The translations under genes were made by a program, and so were the position numbers. Of a DNA stretch of 32,029 bases, positions 1-6,963 are shown piece by piece. Each line of letters begins with the position of its first letter. Positions within the stretch are counted from its first letter, which is position 1. The notes under the pieces are model-generated. The model saw only the letters and a program-made list of their open reading frames with translations. It was not told the origin of the DNA and did not search any database. Source of the DNA: Bacteroidota bacterium (lineage in GTDB: Bacteria; Bacteroidota; Bacteroidia; Cytophagales; Cyclobacteriaceae); the NCBI GenBank assembly GCA_013285945.1, contig JABDGP010000037.1, positions 1-32,029 on the forward strand, given 5' to 3'.

Positions 1-1388
1 ATATTGATCGCCAACTTCATCCAATTGTTGTTTGAGAATGGCCTCAGTGAATTGTCCGCAGCATCAATCCTGTCATAGAATGAGCCCAGATCATTGCTTC
101 CAATCGATTGATTCTTATAGCTTTCCCCAGATACGTTTACTACTTGTTGCGACTTCAGTGTATCATACTGCTTCGTTTCCGGATTGAAAAATATCCACTG
201 GAAATAATCACTCAGCCTATAGGTGCCTGGCTCTTTGGGTATCATAAAATAACTGAACGATTTCGTACCTGTAATATGCCCAGCCTCACGATTGATATTC
301 TGTTTCACATTCGGTTCGTAAAAATCAAAGTTGCCGTTGACAACAGCATGTGGCTTGGCGATAGAAGAGATATTGCCTTCACCATAAATATCGAAATCGT
401 AGGAAACACTTTGTCCAGTCTGCAGTTGTGTGCGGTTGATATGCTCATCCAGCTTATACTTGCCCACAGCCACTGCATCGCGCAGCGGATGCGGCGGCAA
501 CTCTTTTACTTTCACCACTTTTGATTTGGAATAAAATGTCTTAAAGTCTTCCTGACGGTTTTGACCAAAGAAAGATGGATTTTTTGCCACTTTAAATTTG
601 ATCATTTCCAGTCCGATGCTCGGAAACACAACCGGCTGATTGTTCAATGGAAAAAACGTAGCCTGATAGATTTTATACTGCGTGTATCTCTTATTGTTGA
701 TCTGAATGGCTTCACCTTCAATGTTTTCGATGTTGAAATTCTCTTCCCAGCAGTTTCCAGGGCGTAGTTTCTTCAGGATGTCAGAAAGCTGCTTTCCCAA
801 ATCGTGAAACTGCATAGGCGCGCGATTGTTCTCAGCAATCAAAAATGAAAGCGTGGCAGTAAAGCCTTCACCAACGTACACGTCATCTTTGCTGGTGGTG
901 AGTGCCAGCAAGGCGTCTTCCTTGATGTCCACAAATTCGGTGGGCTGACTGCGTCCAAAGAAATCATTCTGATCGCGGTCAAAAAAACTTCGGAACGGGT
1001 CGGCAGGCTGATTGTGTAGTGGCGGGCCAATCTTTACTTTCTTTCCATTAACTGAATAAATCTGGTCGTTGACTTTTATTTTGAATGATGGCACTGTAAT
1101 AATCCCTTGCCTTGTAGGCACATACGTCATAATGATGCTTTGCGAGGAGCTAATTTGCCCGTTGATAATGTTTGTTTGTGAAGACGAAGAGGTGCCGCGT
1201 TTTTGAAATCCGTCGATGTCTGGAAAATTGTCATAATTTTTCAGGCGGTCATTATTTACTGTCACCGTGATCGTCCATGCCTGATTTTGACCGATTTCGT
1301 CAGGCCCCAGATCAATACGAACGTTTTGAGCCTGTACGTAACCAAAAAATAACATCGCTCCGGTTAAAAAAAATATCCTTTTCATCAT
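1..1388 (-). CDS. batD: BatD-like protein, N-terminal part (cut by left window edge)
   Basis: The frame is open from the ATG at 1388 to the window edge, about 462 residues, with the C-terminus missing. It begins with a signal peptide (about 20 residues, MMKRIFFLTGAMLFF then ...YVQAQ). A beta-rich region follows with features typical of Bacteroidetes BatD: an early DNFPDIDGF segment, a Ser-rich GTSSSSQTNIINGQISSS stretch and YVPTRQGIITVPSF. BatD belongs to the Bat (Bacteroides aerotolerance) set and usually has about 550-600 residues with a C-terminal membrane helix, so roughly the last quarter is off the window. It is expected to be membrane-anchored, facing the periplasm; its exact biochemical role is not established. 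A second ATG directly follows at 1385. The gene is divergent from the small gene at 1524. Confidence 0.82.
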   Translation of the reverse strand, partial: MMKRIFFLTGAMLFFGYVQAQNVRIDLGPDEIGQNQAWTITVTVNNDRLKNYDNFPDIDGFQKRGTSSSSQTNIINGQISSSQSIIMTYVPTRQGIITVPSFKIKVNDQIYSVNGKKVKIGPPLHNQPADPFRSFFDRDQNDFFGRSQPTEFVDIKEDALLALTTSKDDVYVGEGFTATLSFLIAENNRAPMQFHDLGKQLSDILKKLRPGNCWEENFNIENIEGEAIQINNKRYTQYKIYQATFFPLNNQPVVFPSIGLEMIKFKVAKNPSFFGQNRQEDFKTFYSKSKVVKVKELPPHPLRDAVAVGKYKLDEHINRTQLQTGQSVSYDFDIYGEGNISSIAKPHAVVNGNFDFYEPNVKQNINREAGHITGTKSFSYFMIPKEPGTYRLSDYFQWIFFNPETKQYDTLKSQQVVNVSGESYKNQSIGSNDLGSFYDRIDAADNSLRPFSNNNWMKLAIN

Positions 1389-1404
1389 AATTTTCAATGC
1401 AATT

Positions 1405-1423
1405 CGTTGCGCAACACGTTGCG
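1405..1423. repeat. Overlapping direct and inverted repeats in the batD leader
   Basis: CGTTGCG occurs at 1405-1411 and again at 1417-1423. Between them lies GCAAC, so 1406-1415 (GTTGCGCAAC) is a perfect 10-base palindrome and a second GCAAC/GTTGC pair spans 1411-1422. It lies between the batD -7 element and the start codon, so it could be an operator or a switching hairpin in the leader. The role is inferred from position only. Confidence 0.35.
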
Positions 1424-1427
1424 GACA

Positions 1428-1435
1428 CAAAAATA
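1428..1435 (-). promoter_or_regulatory. Bacteroidetes -7 element upstream of batD
   Basis: Read on the minus strand this is TATTTTTG, an exact match to TAnnTTTG, about 40 bases before the batD ATG. I see no clear TTTG at the -33 position. The presumed leader contains a GTTGC/GCAAC inverted-repeat cluster at 1405-1423. Confidence 0.4.
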
Positions 1436-1523
1436 AAATTCTTCTTGTTTGTTGTTAGACTGATTTATTACCTTCATCGTTGAATTGCGGCAGACGGTTG
1501 TAATTCGAACTTAACTTTTTAAA

Positions 1524-1715
1524 ATGAAGATGCTCAATTATGTCAAGAAAATACTCACCCGTGTGAGTTTTGACGCCCGCCTCTTTGAAAAAGAGTTGCG
1601 GAAGGCTATAAAAATGTTGATAGCCGAGGAGGTGCAGGAGCTCAGAAATTGGTGCTATACCAATTATGGGAGTCAATACGAAGCCATACTAAACAGGTGC
1701 TTTGTGCTCGCTTAG
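1524..1715 (+). CDS. Small hypothetical protein, 63 residues
   Basis: ATG at 1524 opens a 63-residue frame ending at TAG 1713-1715. The product is mixed-charge and helical in character (for example EKELRKAIKMLIAEEVQELR), with two cysteines (in RNWCYTNYG and LNRCF). It has no signal peptide or membrane segment. A good intrinsic terminator follows 25 bases later, and a near-consensus -7 (TAACTTTT, 1512-1519) sits only four bases before the ATG. Own promoter, own terminator and a well-formed protein favour a real gene over a chance frame. It resembles small conserved proteins of Cytophagales as far as I recall, but I cannot name a family or function. Confidence 0.6.
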   Translation: MKMLNYVKKILTRVSFDARLFEKELRKAIKMLIAEEVQELRNWCYTNYGSQYEAILNRCFVLA

Positions 1716-1739
1716 AATCAAAATCAGAAACTAGTAAAG

Positions 1740-1769
1740 AATCCCGCCCAGCGCGGGATTTTTATTTTT
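1740..1769 (+). terminator. Rho-independent terminator after the 63-residue gene
   Basis: An 8-bp perfect stem (AATCCCGC at 1740-1747, GCGGGATT at 1753-1760) with a five-base loop is followed by a T-rich tract. It overlaps the 3' end of the convergent queG gene. Confidence 0.85.
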
Positions 1770-2697
1770 CAACAAACTGAATGTTTCTTTTCAGCCCCGA
1801 AAATTTTGTGCGCTTCACAGCCGATTTTTTAAAGATCTTTTGAAAGACCTCTTCCGTGATTTCATTCCAATCGCTGGTCCTCATTTGTGCTAGTTCCGGA
1901 TGAGGCTCAAACAGTGGCTCATGATGTGGACTTGAAAACCGGTTCCACGGGCACACATCCTGACAGATGTCACACCCGAAAATCCAATTTTCAAATTTGC
2001 CTTTCTGCTCCTGTGGGATTCCTTCCTTTAATTCAATTGTGAAATAAGAAATACACTTACTTCCATCTACGACATAAGGCTGGGGAATCGCATCGGTGGG
2101 ACAGGCATCCATACAGGCAGTACATGTGCCACAATAATCTTTTACAGGCCCGTCATACTCTAATTCAAGGTCAATAATTAATTCGGCCAAAAAGAAAAAA
2201 CTCCCCATACTTTTGTTCAATAGCAAAGAATTCTTTCCAATCCAGCCGAGGCCTGATTTCTTCGCCCATGCCCGCTCGTGCACAGGAGCCGAATCGACAA
2301 ATGCACGACCAGCTATTTCTCCAATCGTTTCTTGAATTCTATCCATAAAGACTTTCAGCTTGTCTTTGATTACGAAATGGTAGTCTTCACCATACGCATA
2401 CTTGGCTATTTTAAGATTGCCGGTTTCGGCCAGGTCTTTTGAAGGGAAATAATTGAAAGCCAAACTGACCACCGACTTGGCACCAGGTACAAGTAATGTC
2501 GGGTCGAGCCTCTGATCAAAATTTTTTTCGAGATAATGCATTTTCCCCCCATAGCCACGCTGCAGCCATTGCACCAATCGGGGCGCTTCTTCAGCTAAGA
2601 ATTCCGCTTTAGCTATGCCACAAAAACTAAAGCCCAACTCCATTGCTGTGGATTTGATGAACCGGGTATTTTCAGTTTTGGACATTCTAAATGTCAT
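1762..2697 (-). CDS. queG: Epoxyqueuosine reductase QueG
   Basis: This is the cobalamin- and iron-sulfur-dependent enzyme that reduces epoxyqueuosine to queuosine in the wobble position of certain tRNAs, the last step of queuosine synthesis. The 311-residue length is typical. Visible features are the conserved [10 protein letters not shown] segment (about residues 133-142, carrying the presumed catalytic Asp135), GWIGKNSLL (151-159), and two ferredoxin-like cysteine clusters: [12 protein letters not shown] (Cys189, 192, 195, 199) and CDICQDVCP (Cys242, 245, 249). It is soluble, with no signal peptide. The start is ambiguous between ATG 2697 and ATG 2685 (MSKTEN), four codons apart. It is divergent from rfaE2 across a short repeat-bearing spacer and convergent with the small gene before it. 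Confidence 0.95.
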   Translation of the reverse strand: MTFRMSKTENTRFIKSTAMELGFSFCGIAKAEFLAEEAPRLVQWLQRGYGGKMHYLEKNFDQRLDPTLLVPGAKSVVSLAFNYFPSKDLAETGNLKIAKYAYGEDYHFVIKDKLKVFMDRIQETIGEIAGRAFVDSAPVHERAWAKKSGLGWIGKNSLLLNKSMGSFFFLAELIIDLELEYDGPVKDYCGTCTACMDACPTDAIPQPYVVDGSKCISYFTIELKEGIPQEQKGKFENWIFGCDICQDVCPWNRFSSPHHEPLFEPHPELAQMRTSDWNEITEEVFQKIFKKSAVKRTKFSGLKRNIQFVEK

Positions 2698-2721
2698 GGT
2701 TTAATTGTTTTCAATTTACTC

Positions 2722-2752
2722 ACGATTAACTATTAACCGTTTACGATTAACT
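2722..2752. repeat. ATTAAC repeat cluster in the queG-rfaE2 spacer
   Basis: The 10-mer ACGATTAACT occurs at 2722-2731 and at 2743-2752, exactly 21 bases apart (two helical turns). A third ATTAAC lies between them at 2732-2737. The right copy overlaps the rfaE2 -7 element, which is where a regulator site would be expected. Low-complexity drift in AT-rich DNA is the alternative. Confidence 0.4.
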
Positions 2753-2755
2753 TTG
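2748..2755 (+). promoter_or_regulatory. Bacteroidetes -7 element for rfaE2
   Basis: TAACTTTG is an exact TAnnTTTG match ending six bases before the preferred ATG at 2762, so the transcript would have almost no leader. No clear TTTG at -33. Confidence 0.5.
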
Positions 2756-2761
2756 CTTCCA

Positions 2762-3238
2762 ATGACTTCCGATAAAATAAAATCACTATCCGAAGCGACT
2801 GTTCAAGTGAAGGCTTGGAAAAACGCGGGGCAAAAAGTGGTGTTTACCAATGGCTGCTTTGACCTGCTGCACCTGGGGCATGTGGATTACCTCGAGAATG
2901 CCAAAAATTTGGGTGATAAGCTGGTAGTGGGCCTAAATACCGATAACTCTGTGAGCCGCTTTAAAGGGCCTGAGAGGCCGCTGCAAGACCAAAATTCGAG
3001 GGCTAGAGTAATGGCGGCCTTACAATTTGTCGATTTGGTCATTTTCTTTGACGAAGACACACCTCTGCACTTGATTTCTGAACTTGTCCCTAATGTCCTC
3101 GTAAAAGGAAGTGACTATTTGGCAGAAAATATCGTTGGCGCAGATGTTGTGAAAAAGAATGGTGGTGTGGTGAAAACAATTGATTTTGTGCCAGGTTATT
3201 CCACCACTCGTATTGTAGAAAAAATTAAAAGAACATAA
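2762..3238 (+). CDS. rfaE2: D-glycero-beta-D-manno-heptose 1-phosphate adenylyltransferase
   Basis: This nucleotidyltransferase charges heptose 1-phosphate with ATP to give ADP-heptose for lipopolysaccharide core synthesis. The product (158 residues from ATG 2762) corresponds to the C-terminal half of HldE, encoded separately as is common in Bacteroidota. It shows the cytidylyltransferase-fold signature GCFDLLHLGH (31-40, with the HxGH site) and the closing GYSTTRIVEKI. I chose ATG 2762 over the upstream 2705 start because the extra 19 residues are translated spacer and promoter DNA and do not fit the family. It is followed after 12 bases by the YugP-like peptidase, probably one transcript. 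The partner kinase is not in this window. Confidence 0.92.
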   Translation: MTSDKIKSLSEATVQVKAWKNAGQKVVFTNGCFDLLHLGHVDYLENAKNLGDKLVVGLNTDNSVSRFKGPERPLQDQNSRARVMAALQFVDLVIFFDEDTPLHLISELVPNVLVKGSDYLAENIVGADVVKKNGGVVKTIDFVPGYSTTRIVEKIKRT

Positions 3239-3250
3239 ACAAAAACAACT

Positions 3251-3952
3251 ATGGGATTGGGGTATTTATTTATCGCTGGTTTTTTTATGCTTATCGGCTG
3301 GCTGGTAAGTTCACGTCTGAAAAGCAAATTCAAAGAGTATTCTCAAATACATCTGAGCAAGGACCTGACAGGTGCTGAAGTGGCGCGTCTAATGTTGACC
3401 GACAACGGCATTCATGATGTACAGGTGATTTCAGTAGAAGGTCAGTTAACCGACCATTATGATCCATCGTCCAAAACAGTAAATCTTAGTCACGATGTTT
3501 TCTATGGCCGCAATGCCGCCGCTACGGCCGTTGCTTCACACGAATGTGGTCACGCAGTACAACATGCACAGGCTTATAGCATGCTGCAGTTACGTTCAGC
3601 AATGGTGCCGGTGCAAAACATTAGCGCCAGCGTGCTCAACTTTATTTTTATGGCTTCGATTTTTGGTGGATTTTTCGCGCATAGCTTCTTGCCTTGGAAT
3701 ACAGCCATTTTGATCATGATTGCATGCTACGGAGTATTCGCACTTTTCGCTGTAATCACGCTGCCGGTAGAGTTGGACGCCAGCCGCAGAGCTTTGGCTT
3801 GGGTCAGAACCAGAAATATTGTTACTCCGGGTGAGTATGATATGGCTAAGGATGCCCTGAAATGGGCCGCCATGACTTATGTAGTAGCCGCTATTGGAGC
3901 AATTACTATGCTTGCATACTATGTAATGCAGTATTTGGGAGGACGCGATTAA
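3251..3952 (+). CDS. YugP-family membrane zinc metallopeptidase
   Basis: A 233-residue protein with an N-terminal membrane helix (about 3-20), a zinc-binding HECGH motif (97-101) and two or three hydrophobic helices in the C-terminal half (about 125-175 and 210-230). This is the architecture of the YugP / neutral zinc metallopeptidase family, predicted integral-membrane proteases whose substrates are largely unknown. The His-Glu-x-x-His dyad is intact, so activity is plausible. It sits 12 bases after rfaE2 and is followed by a strong terminator, so the two likely form a short operon. Confidence 0.9.
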   Translation: MGLGYLFIAGFFMLIGWLVSSRLKSKFKEYSQIHLSKDLTGAEVARLMLTDNGIHDVQVISVEGQLTDHYDPSSKTVNLSHDVFYGRNAAATAVASHECGHAVQHAQAYSMLQLRSAMVPVQNISASVLNFIFMASIFGGFFAHSFLPWNTAILIMIACYGVFALFAVITLPVELDASRRALAWVRTRNIVTPGEYDMAKDALKWAAMTYVVAAIGAITMLAYYVMQYLGGRD

Positions 3953-3989
3953 TTCCACAGAGCAATCTGTAAATCTTTAAATCCTCTTT

Positions 3990-3997
3990 TATCTTTG
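3990..3997 (+). promoter_or_regulatory. Bacteroidetes -7 element for the acyl-CoA dehydrogenase gene
   Basis: TATCTTTG matches TAnnTTTG exactly. Initiation a few bases downstream would fall inside the left arm of the terminator hairpin at 3999-4022, leaving a leader of about 65 bases. No convincing -33 TTTG. Confidence 0.5.
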
Positions 3998-3998
3998 C

Positions 3999-4027
3999 AG
4001 GCCTGAGCTAATACTCAGGCCTTTTTT
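3999..4027 (+). terminator. Rho-independent terminator of the rfaE2-yugP unit
   Basis: Perfect 9-bp stem AGGCCTGAG (3999-4007) / CTCAGGCCT (4014-4022), six-base loop, followed by a run of T. Confidence 0.92.
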
Positions 4028-4069
4028 ATTACCGTTGTATCTTAATGAACCTATAAATCCTGAACTGAG

Positions 4070-5209
4070 ATGAATTTTGAATTGACCGAAGAACATTTGA
4101 CTGTACAGAAAGCAGCCCGTGATTTTGCACAAACTGAATTATTACCGGGTGTTATTGAACGCGATACAGAGCAAAAATTCCCGGCCGAACAAATTAAGAA
4201 GATGGGTGAACTCGGGTTCATGGGCATGATGACCGACCCCAAATACAATGGCGGAGGTATGGATACAATTTCGTATGTGCTTGCTATGGAAGAAATTTCG
4301 AAGGTCGATGCTTCTGCTTCCGTGTGCATGTCGGTGAACAATTCGCTGGTGTGCTGGGGGCTGGAACGATTTGGAACTGAAGAGCAGAAAGAAAAATACC
4401 TGAAAAAACTTACTACAGCCGAATACATTGGCGCCTTTTGTTTGTCAGAACCAGAAGCCGGAAGTGATGCCACCTCGCAACGTACCACGGCTGAAGACAA
4501 GGGCGATCATTATTTATTAAACGGAACAAAGAATTGGATAACCAATGGCAAGAGTGCCAGCGTCTACGTGGTAATTGCCCAAACACATCCTGAAAAAAAA
4601 CACAAAGGCATTAATGCTTTGATTGTAGAACGAGGCATGCCTGGCTTTGTAGTAGGCAAGAAAGAAGATAAGATGGGCATTCGCGGTAGCGACACTCATT
4701 CACTCATGTTCACCGATGTGAAAGTACCTAAAGCAAACCGTATCGGCGATGAGGGCTTTGGTTTCACATTCGCGATGACCACTCTAAACGGAGGCCGGAT
4801 AGGCATTGCCTCACAAGCATTGGGAATTGCAGCCGGAGCCTATGAATTGGCTTTAAAATATTCAAAGGAGAGAAAGGCATTTAATAAGCATTTGAGTGAG
4901 CATCAGGCAATACAATTCAAGCTGGCCGACATGGCTACTAAAATCAACGCTGCACGATTGCTCATTTGGCAAGCGGCTTTCCTCAAAGACCAGAAACGGG
5001 ATTTTGTAAAAGCAGCAGCCATGGCAAAGCTATTTGCCTCACAGATTGCACAGGAAGTAACCACTGAAGCTGTTCAGATTCATGGCGGTTATGGTTATGT
5101 AAAAGAATTTCACGTTGAGCGCCTCATGCGCGATGCCAAGATCACGCAGATTTATGAAGGCACAACAGAGATACAAAAGATGGTTATTTCGAGAGAATTG
5201 TTGAGGTGA
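4070..5209 (+). CDS. Acyl-CoA dehydrogenase
   Basis: FAD-dependent enzyme catalysing alpha,beta-dehydrogenation of acyl-CoA thioesters in fatty-acid or branched-chain amino-acid breakdown. The 379-residue length and domain order (N-terminal helical, middle beta, C-terminal helical) are standard for the short/medium-chain group. Visible signatures are CLSEPEAGSDA (about 128-138), the KNWITNG flavin-domain segment, and the C-terminal QIHGGYGYVKEFHVERLMRD followed by IYEGTTEIQ with the presumed catalytic Glu363. Substrate chain length cannot be read from sequence alone. It has its own promoter, and a degenerate hydroxyacyl-CoA dehydrogenase-like gene lies nearby on the other strand. Confidence 0.95.
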   Translation: MNFELTEEHLTVQKAARDFAQTELLPGVIERDTEQKFPAEQIKKMGELGFMGMMTDPKYNGGGMDTISYVLAMEEISKVDASASVCMSVNNSLVCWGLERFGTEEQKEKYLKKLTTAEYIGAFCLSEPEAGSDATSQRTTAEDKGDHYLLNGTKNWITNGKSASVYVVIAQTHPEKKHKGINALIVERGMPGFVVGKKEDKMGIRGSDTHSLMFTDVKVPKANRIGDEGFGFTFAMTTLNGGRIGIASQALGIAAGAYELALKYSKERKAFNKHLSEHQAIQFKLADMATKINAARLLIWQAAFLKDQKRDFVKAAAMAKLFASQIAQEVTTEAVQIHGGYGYVKEFHVERLMRDAKITQIYEGTTEIQKMVISRELLR

Positions 5210-5270
5210 GGCGGAGACGTAATTTGCGGGGTACGAGTTTATAAAACCTAAAATCGTACCTCAAAATAAT

Positions 5271-5278
5271 TACCTTTG
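5271..5278 (+). promoter_or_regulatory. Bacteroidetes -7 element for the gene at 5295
   Basis: TACCTTTG is an exact TAnnTTTG match, 16 bases before the TTG start. It supports an independent transcript for this gene. Confidence 0.45.
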
Positions 5279-5294
5279 TCAAACTTTAATCCCT

Positions 5295-5798
5295 TTGATC
5301 CGCAAGTTTTTTCCGCTGGATAAAAACTACCTCCTCGAAGAAGCACAGCTTGCGCTTCAGGATTCTTTACTCTCCCAATTGATCGATCAGGTGAAATCTG
5401 AGTTTGAGCAAAGAACCAACCCGCTGGGTTTACTCGATGATTTCAGCTCGAAAATCAGGAATTACAATTGCCAAAACCTCAAGCCTCTTTATAATTTCTA
5501 TCAAAATATCGCAGCCGTTTACCGGTTCAAGTACAGCGACAATCAGCTCGAATTTGTGTGGGATGGCCGCGATCATCAACAAAAATACAAGACAGAGTGG
5601 TGCGCCACATTTAACGACTGGATTTCTGAGTTTTGTAGACAAGAATTGTTTGTGCAGGCAGTTCTAGATCTCACCGTCTTCCTTCCAGATAACCGTCACG
5701 CACATCTGGCAGAAAACCGGATGAACAATTTTATGCTACGTCAGTTTGAAGTGAAAATTCACAAAACAAAAGGGCTCGTGGCGATGAAGGTGGCTTAG
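5295..5798 (+). CDS. Hypothetical protein, 167-168 residues, TTG start
   Basis: The frame starts at TTG 5295 (read as MIRKFFPLDKNYLLEEAQ); I find no ATG close upstream in frame, and the first downstream Met is near the C-terminus, so a TTG start is the best choice. The protein is soluble and alpha-helical in character, with aromatic-rich central segments (ATFNDWISEFCRQELF) and a basic C-terminal tail. No signal peptide, membrane helix or catalytic motif is visible and I do not recognise a family. It is convergent with the hydroxyacyl-CoA dehydrogenase-like gene, with only 18 bases between. Confidence 0.7.
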   Translation: MIRKFFPLDKNYLLEEAQLALQDSLLSQLIDQVKSEFEQRTNPLGLLDDFSSKIRNYNCQNLKPLYNFYQNIAAVYRFKYSDNQLEFVWDGRDHQQKYKTEWCATFNDWISEFCRQELFVQAVLDLTVFLPDNRHAHLAENRMNNFMLRQFEVKIHKTKGLVAMKVA

Positions 5799-5816
5799 TT
5801 TTGCGTCTTATCGTCT

Positions 5817-6473
5817 TTACACGAAATTTTTTGCTTCTTCTTCTAACAATTTGCAAATCTTGTAGCGCTCATCCCCCGCACTCTCGTAAACCGCTTTTAG
5901 CATGTTGGACACATTTTTAATCCCGATTTTATCGCACCATTCAAAAGGTCCAAAAGGGTAATTCGTACCCAGCTTCATAGCAAGATCAATATCACTTCTT
6001 GAAGCTACATTCTCTTGTACTACAAAATAAGCCTCGTTGATAATCATGCAGATGATGCGTGGCGTCACCAAACCCACATTATCCTCTACAATCGCAAATT
6101 GCGTTTTAAGTGAGTCACAAACACTTTTCAGCCTTTGATGGTCTTCACTGCGCACAACGACTTCCAAAATCTCCCGGTTCAAAAAACTCGGAATTCCACA
6201 AAAGCCAAAAAATACAGCTTGACCTACCGATTTATCCCTTAATTCAGCCAAAGTCGTCATGCTGCTATTCAAAAAAACAGGGATTGAATGTGAACTATAG
6301 ACTTCAATGGCCTGACGGTGCGCTTCAATTATAAAATCAAAAACAACCACATCACTAGTAAAGTACTCTTTAGCATCAGTGTGATTTGACACGAATTGAT
6401 AGTGATCACTTCCGCCAAACTTTGCCTGACATTCCTTCAAATTATTTTCCTCACCGATCACCAAAATAGTCAT
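5817..6473 (-). CDS. Degenerate 3-hydroxyacyl-CoA dehydrogenase-like protein
   Basis: The C-terminal third is a clear 3-hydroxyacyl-CoA dehydrogenase C-terminal domain: VEDNVGLVTPRIICMIINEA (about 128-147), then GTNYPFGPFEWCDKIG. The N-terminal part keeps the layout of the NAD-binding domain but is short and eroded. The usual GxGxxG loop is replaced by VIGEENNLKEC, and the family HFFNP motif with its catalytic His appears as GFCGIPSFLN. At 218 residues it is far below the usual ~280-300. It is therefore probably not a working beta-oxidation dehydrogenase; a binding or regulatory role, or another substrate, is possible. It is divergent from ridA through a 47-base shared promoter region. Confidence 0.8.
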   Translation of the reverse strand: MTILVIGEENNLKECQAKFGGSDHYQFVSNHTDAKEYFTSDVVVFDFIIEAHRQAIEVYSSHSIPVFLNSSMTTLAELRDKSVGQAVFFGFCGIPSFLNREILEVVVRSEDHQRLKSVCDSLKTQFAIVEDNVGLVTPRIICMIINEAYFVVQENVASRSDIDLAMKLGTNYPFGPFEWCDKIGIKNVSNMLKAVYESAGDERYKICKLLEEEAKNFV

Positions 6474-6476
6474 GAT

Positions 6477-6507
6477 TCAAAATAAAAGTTTCTGATATTT
6501 GGTCAAA
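6477..6507 (-). promoter_or_regulatory. Promoter of the dehydrogenase-like gene, overlapping the ridA control region
   Basis: On the minus strand a TTTG (6507-6504) is followed after 19 bases by TATTTTGA (6484-6477), close to the TTTG-N19/21-TAnnTTTG pattern. The -7 ends only three bases before the ATG at 6473. A near -7 for ridA on the plus strand (GATATTTG, 6494-6501) lies inside the same interval. Confidence 0.45.
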
Positions 6508-6520
6508 AGTAAAAAAGATT

Positions 6521-6901
6521 ATGGCAAAAGAAGTTGTTTACTCTGCAAATGCGCCTGAGCCAATCGGGCCATATAGTCAGGCAATTAAAATTGATAATTT
6601 GATTTTCATTTCTGGTCAAATTGCTATCGAAAGGGCTTCGGGCAATATGGTCACCGGCAACATAATTGATGAGACGCATCAGGTAATGAAAAATCTTTCT
6701 GAAATATTAAAAGCAGCCGGAATGGATTTTTCTAATGTGGCAAAGACTACAATATTTCTTAAAGACATGAACAATTTCCCCAAGGTAAATGATGTTTATG
6801 GCTCTTATTTCAAGAATCAACCACCTGCTCGCGAAACAGTAGAGGTAAGCCGCCTTCCTAAGGATGTGAATGTTGAAATTTCCTGCATTGCAGCAAAGTA
6901 G
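6521..6901 (+). CDS. ridA: RidA-family enamine/imine deaminase
   Basis: A 126-residue protein of the RidA/YjgF/UK114 family, which hydrolyses reactive enamine and imine intermediates released by PLP enzymes such as threonine dehydratase. Diagnostic segments are IGPYSQAI (15-22), FISGQI (29-34) and PPARETVEVSRLP (101-113) with the key Arg104, followed by VEISCIA with Glu119. This residue set fits the archetypal, deaminase-active RidA subgroup. It is soluble, forms trimers in characterised relatives, and sits between two unrelated transcription units. Confidence 0.95.
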   Translation: MAKEVVYSANAPEPIGPYSQAIKIDNLIFISGQIAIERASGNMVTGNIIDETHQVMKNLSEILKAAGMDFSNVAKTTIFLKDMNNFPKVNDVYGSYFKNQPPARETVEVSRLPKDVNVEISCIAAK

Positions 6902-6938
6902 CTCTCCTATTTCTCAAGTTCTGTTTCGTTCTATTTTC

Positions 6939-6946
6939 TAACTTTG
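6939..6946 (+). promoter_or_regulatory. Bacteroidetes -7 element for gltX
   Basis: TAACTTTG matches TAnnTTTG exactly, 17 bases before the gltX ATG. It probably drives the five-gene run from gltX to the DUF4286 gene. The -33 box is not obvious. Confidence 0.5.
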
Positions 6947-6963
6947 ACCTCACTTTAATATCA

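Noticed and set aside
108..524. 138-codon plus-strand frame opposite batD
   Set aside because: The minus-strand batD frame is open across this whole region and matches a known family; this frame is its complement.
4051..4500. 149-codon minus-strand frame opposite the acyl-CoA dehydrogenase start
   Set aside because: Ser-rich shadow of the dehydrogenase codons, overlapping its promoter side; no independent evidence.
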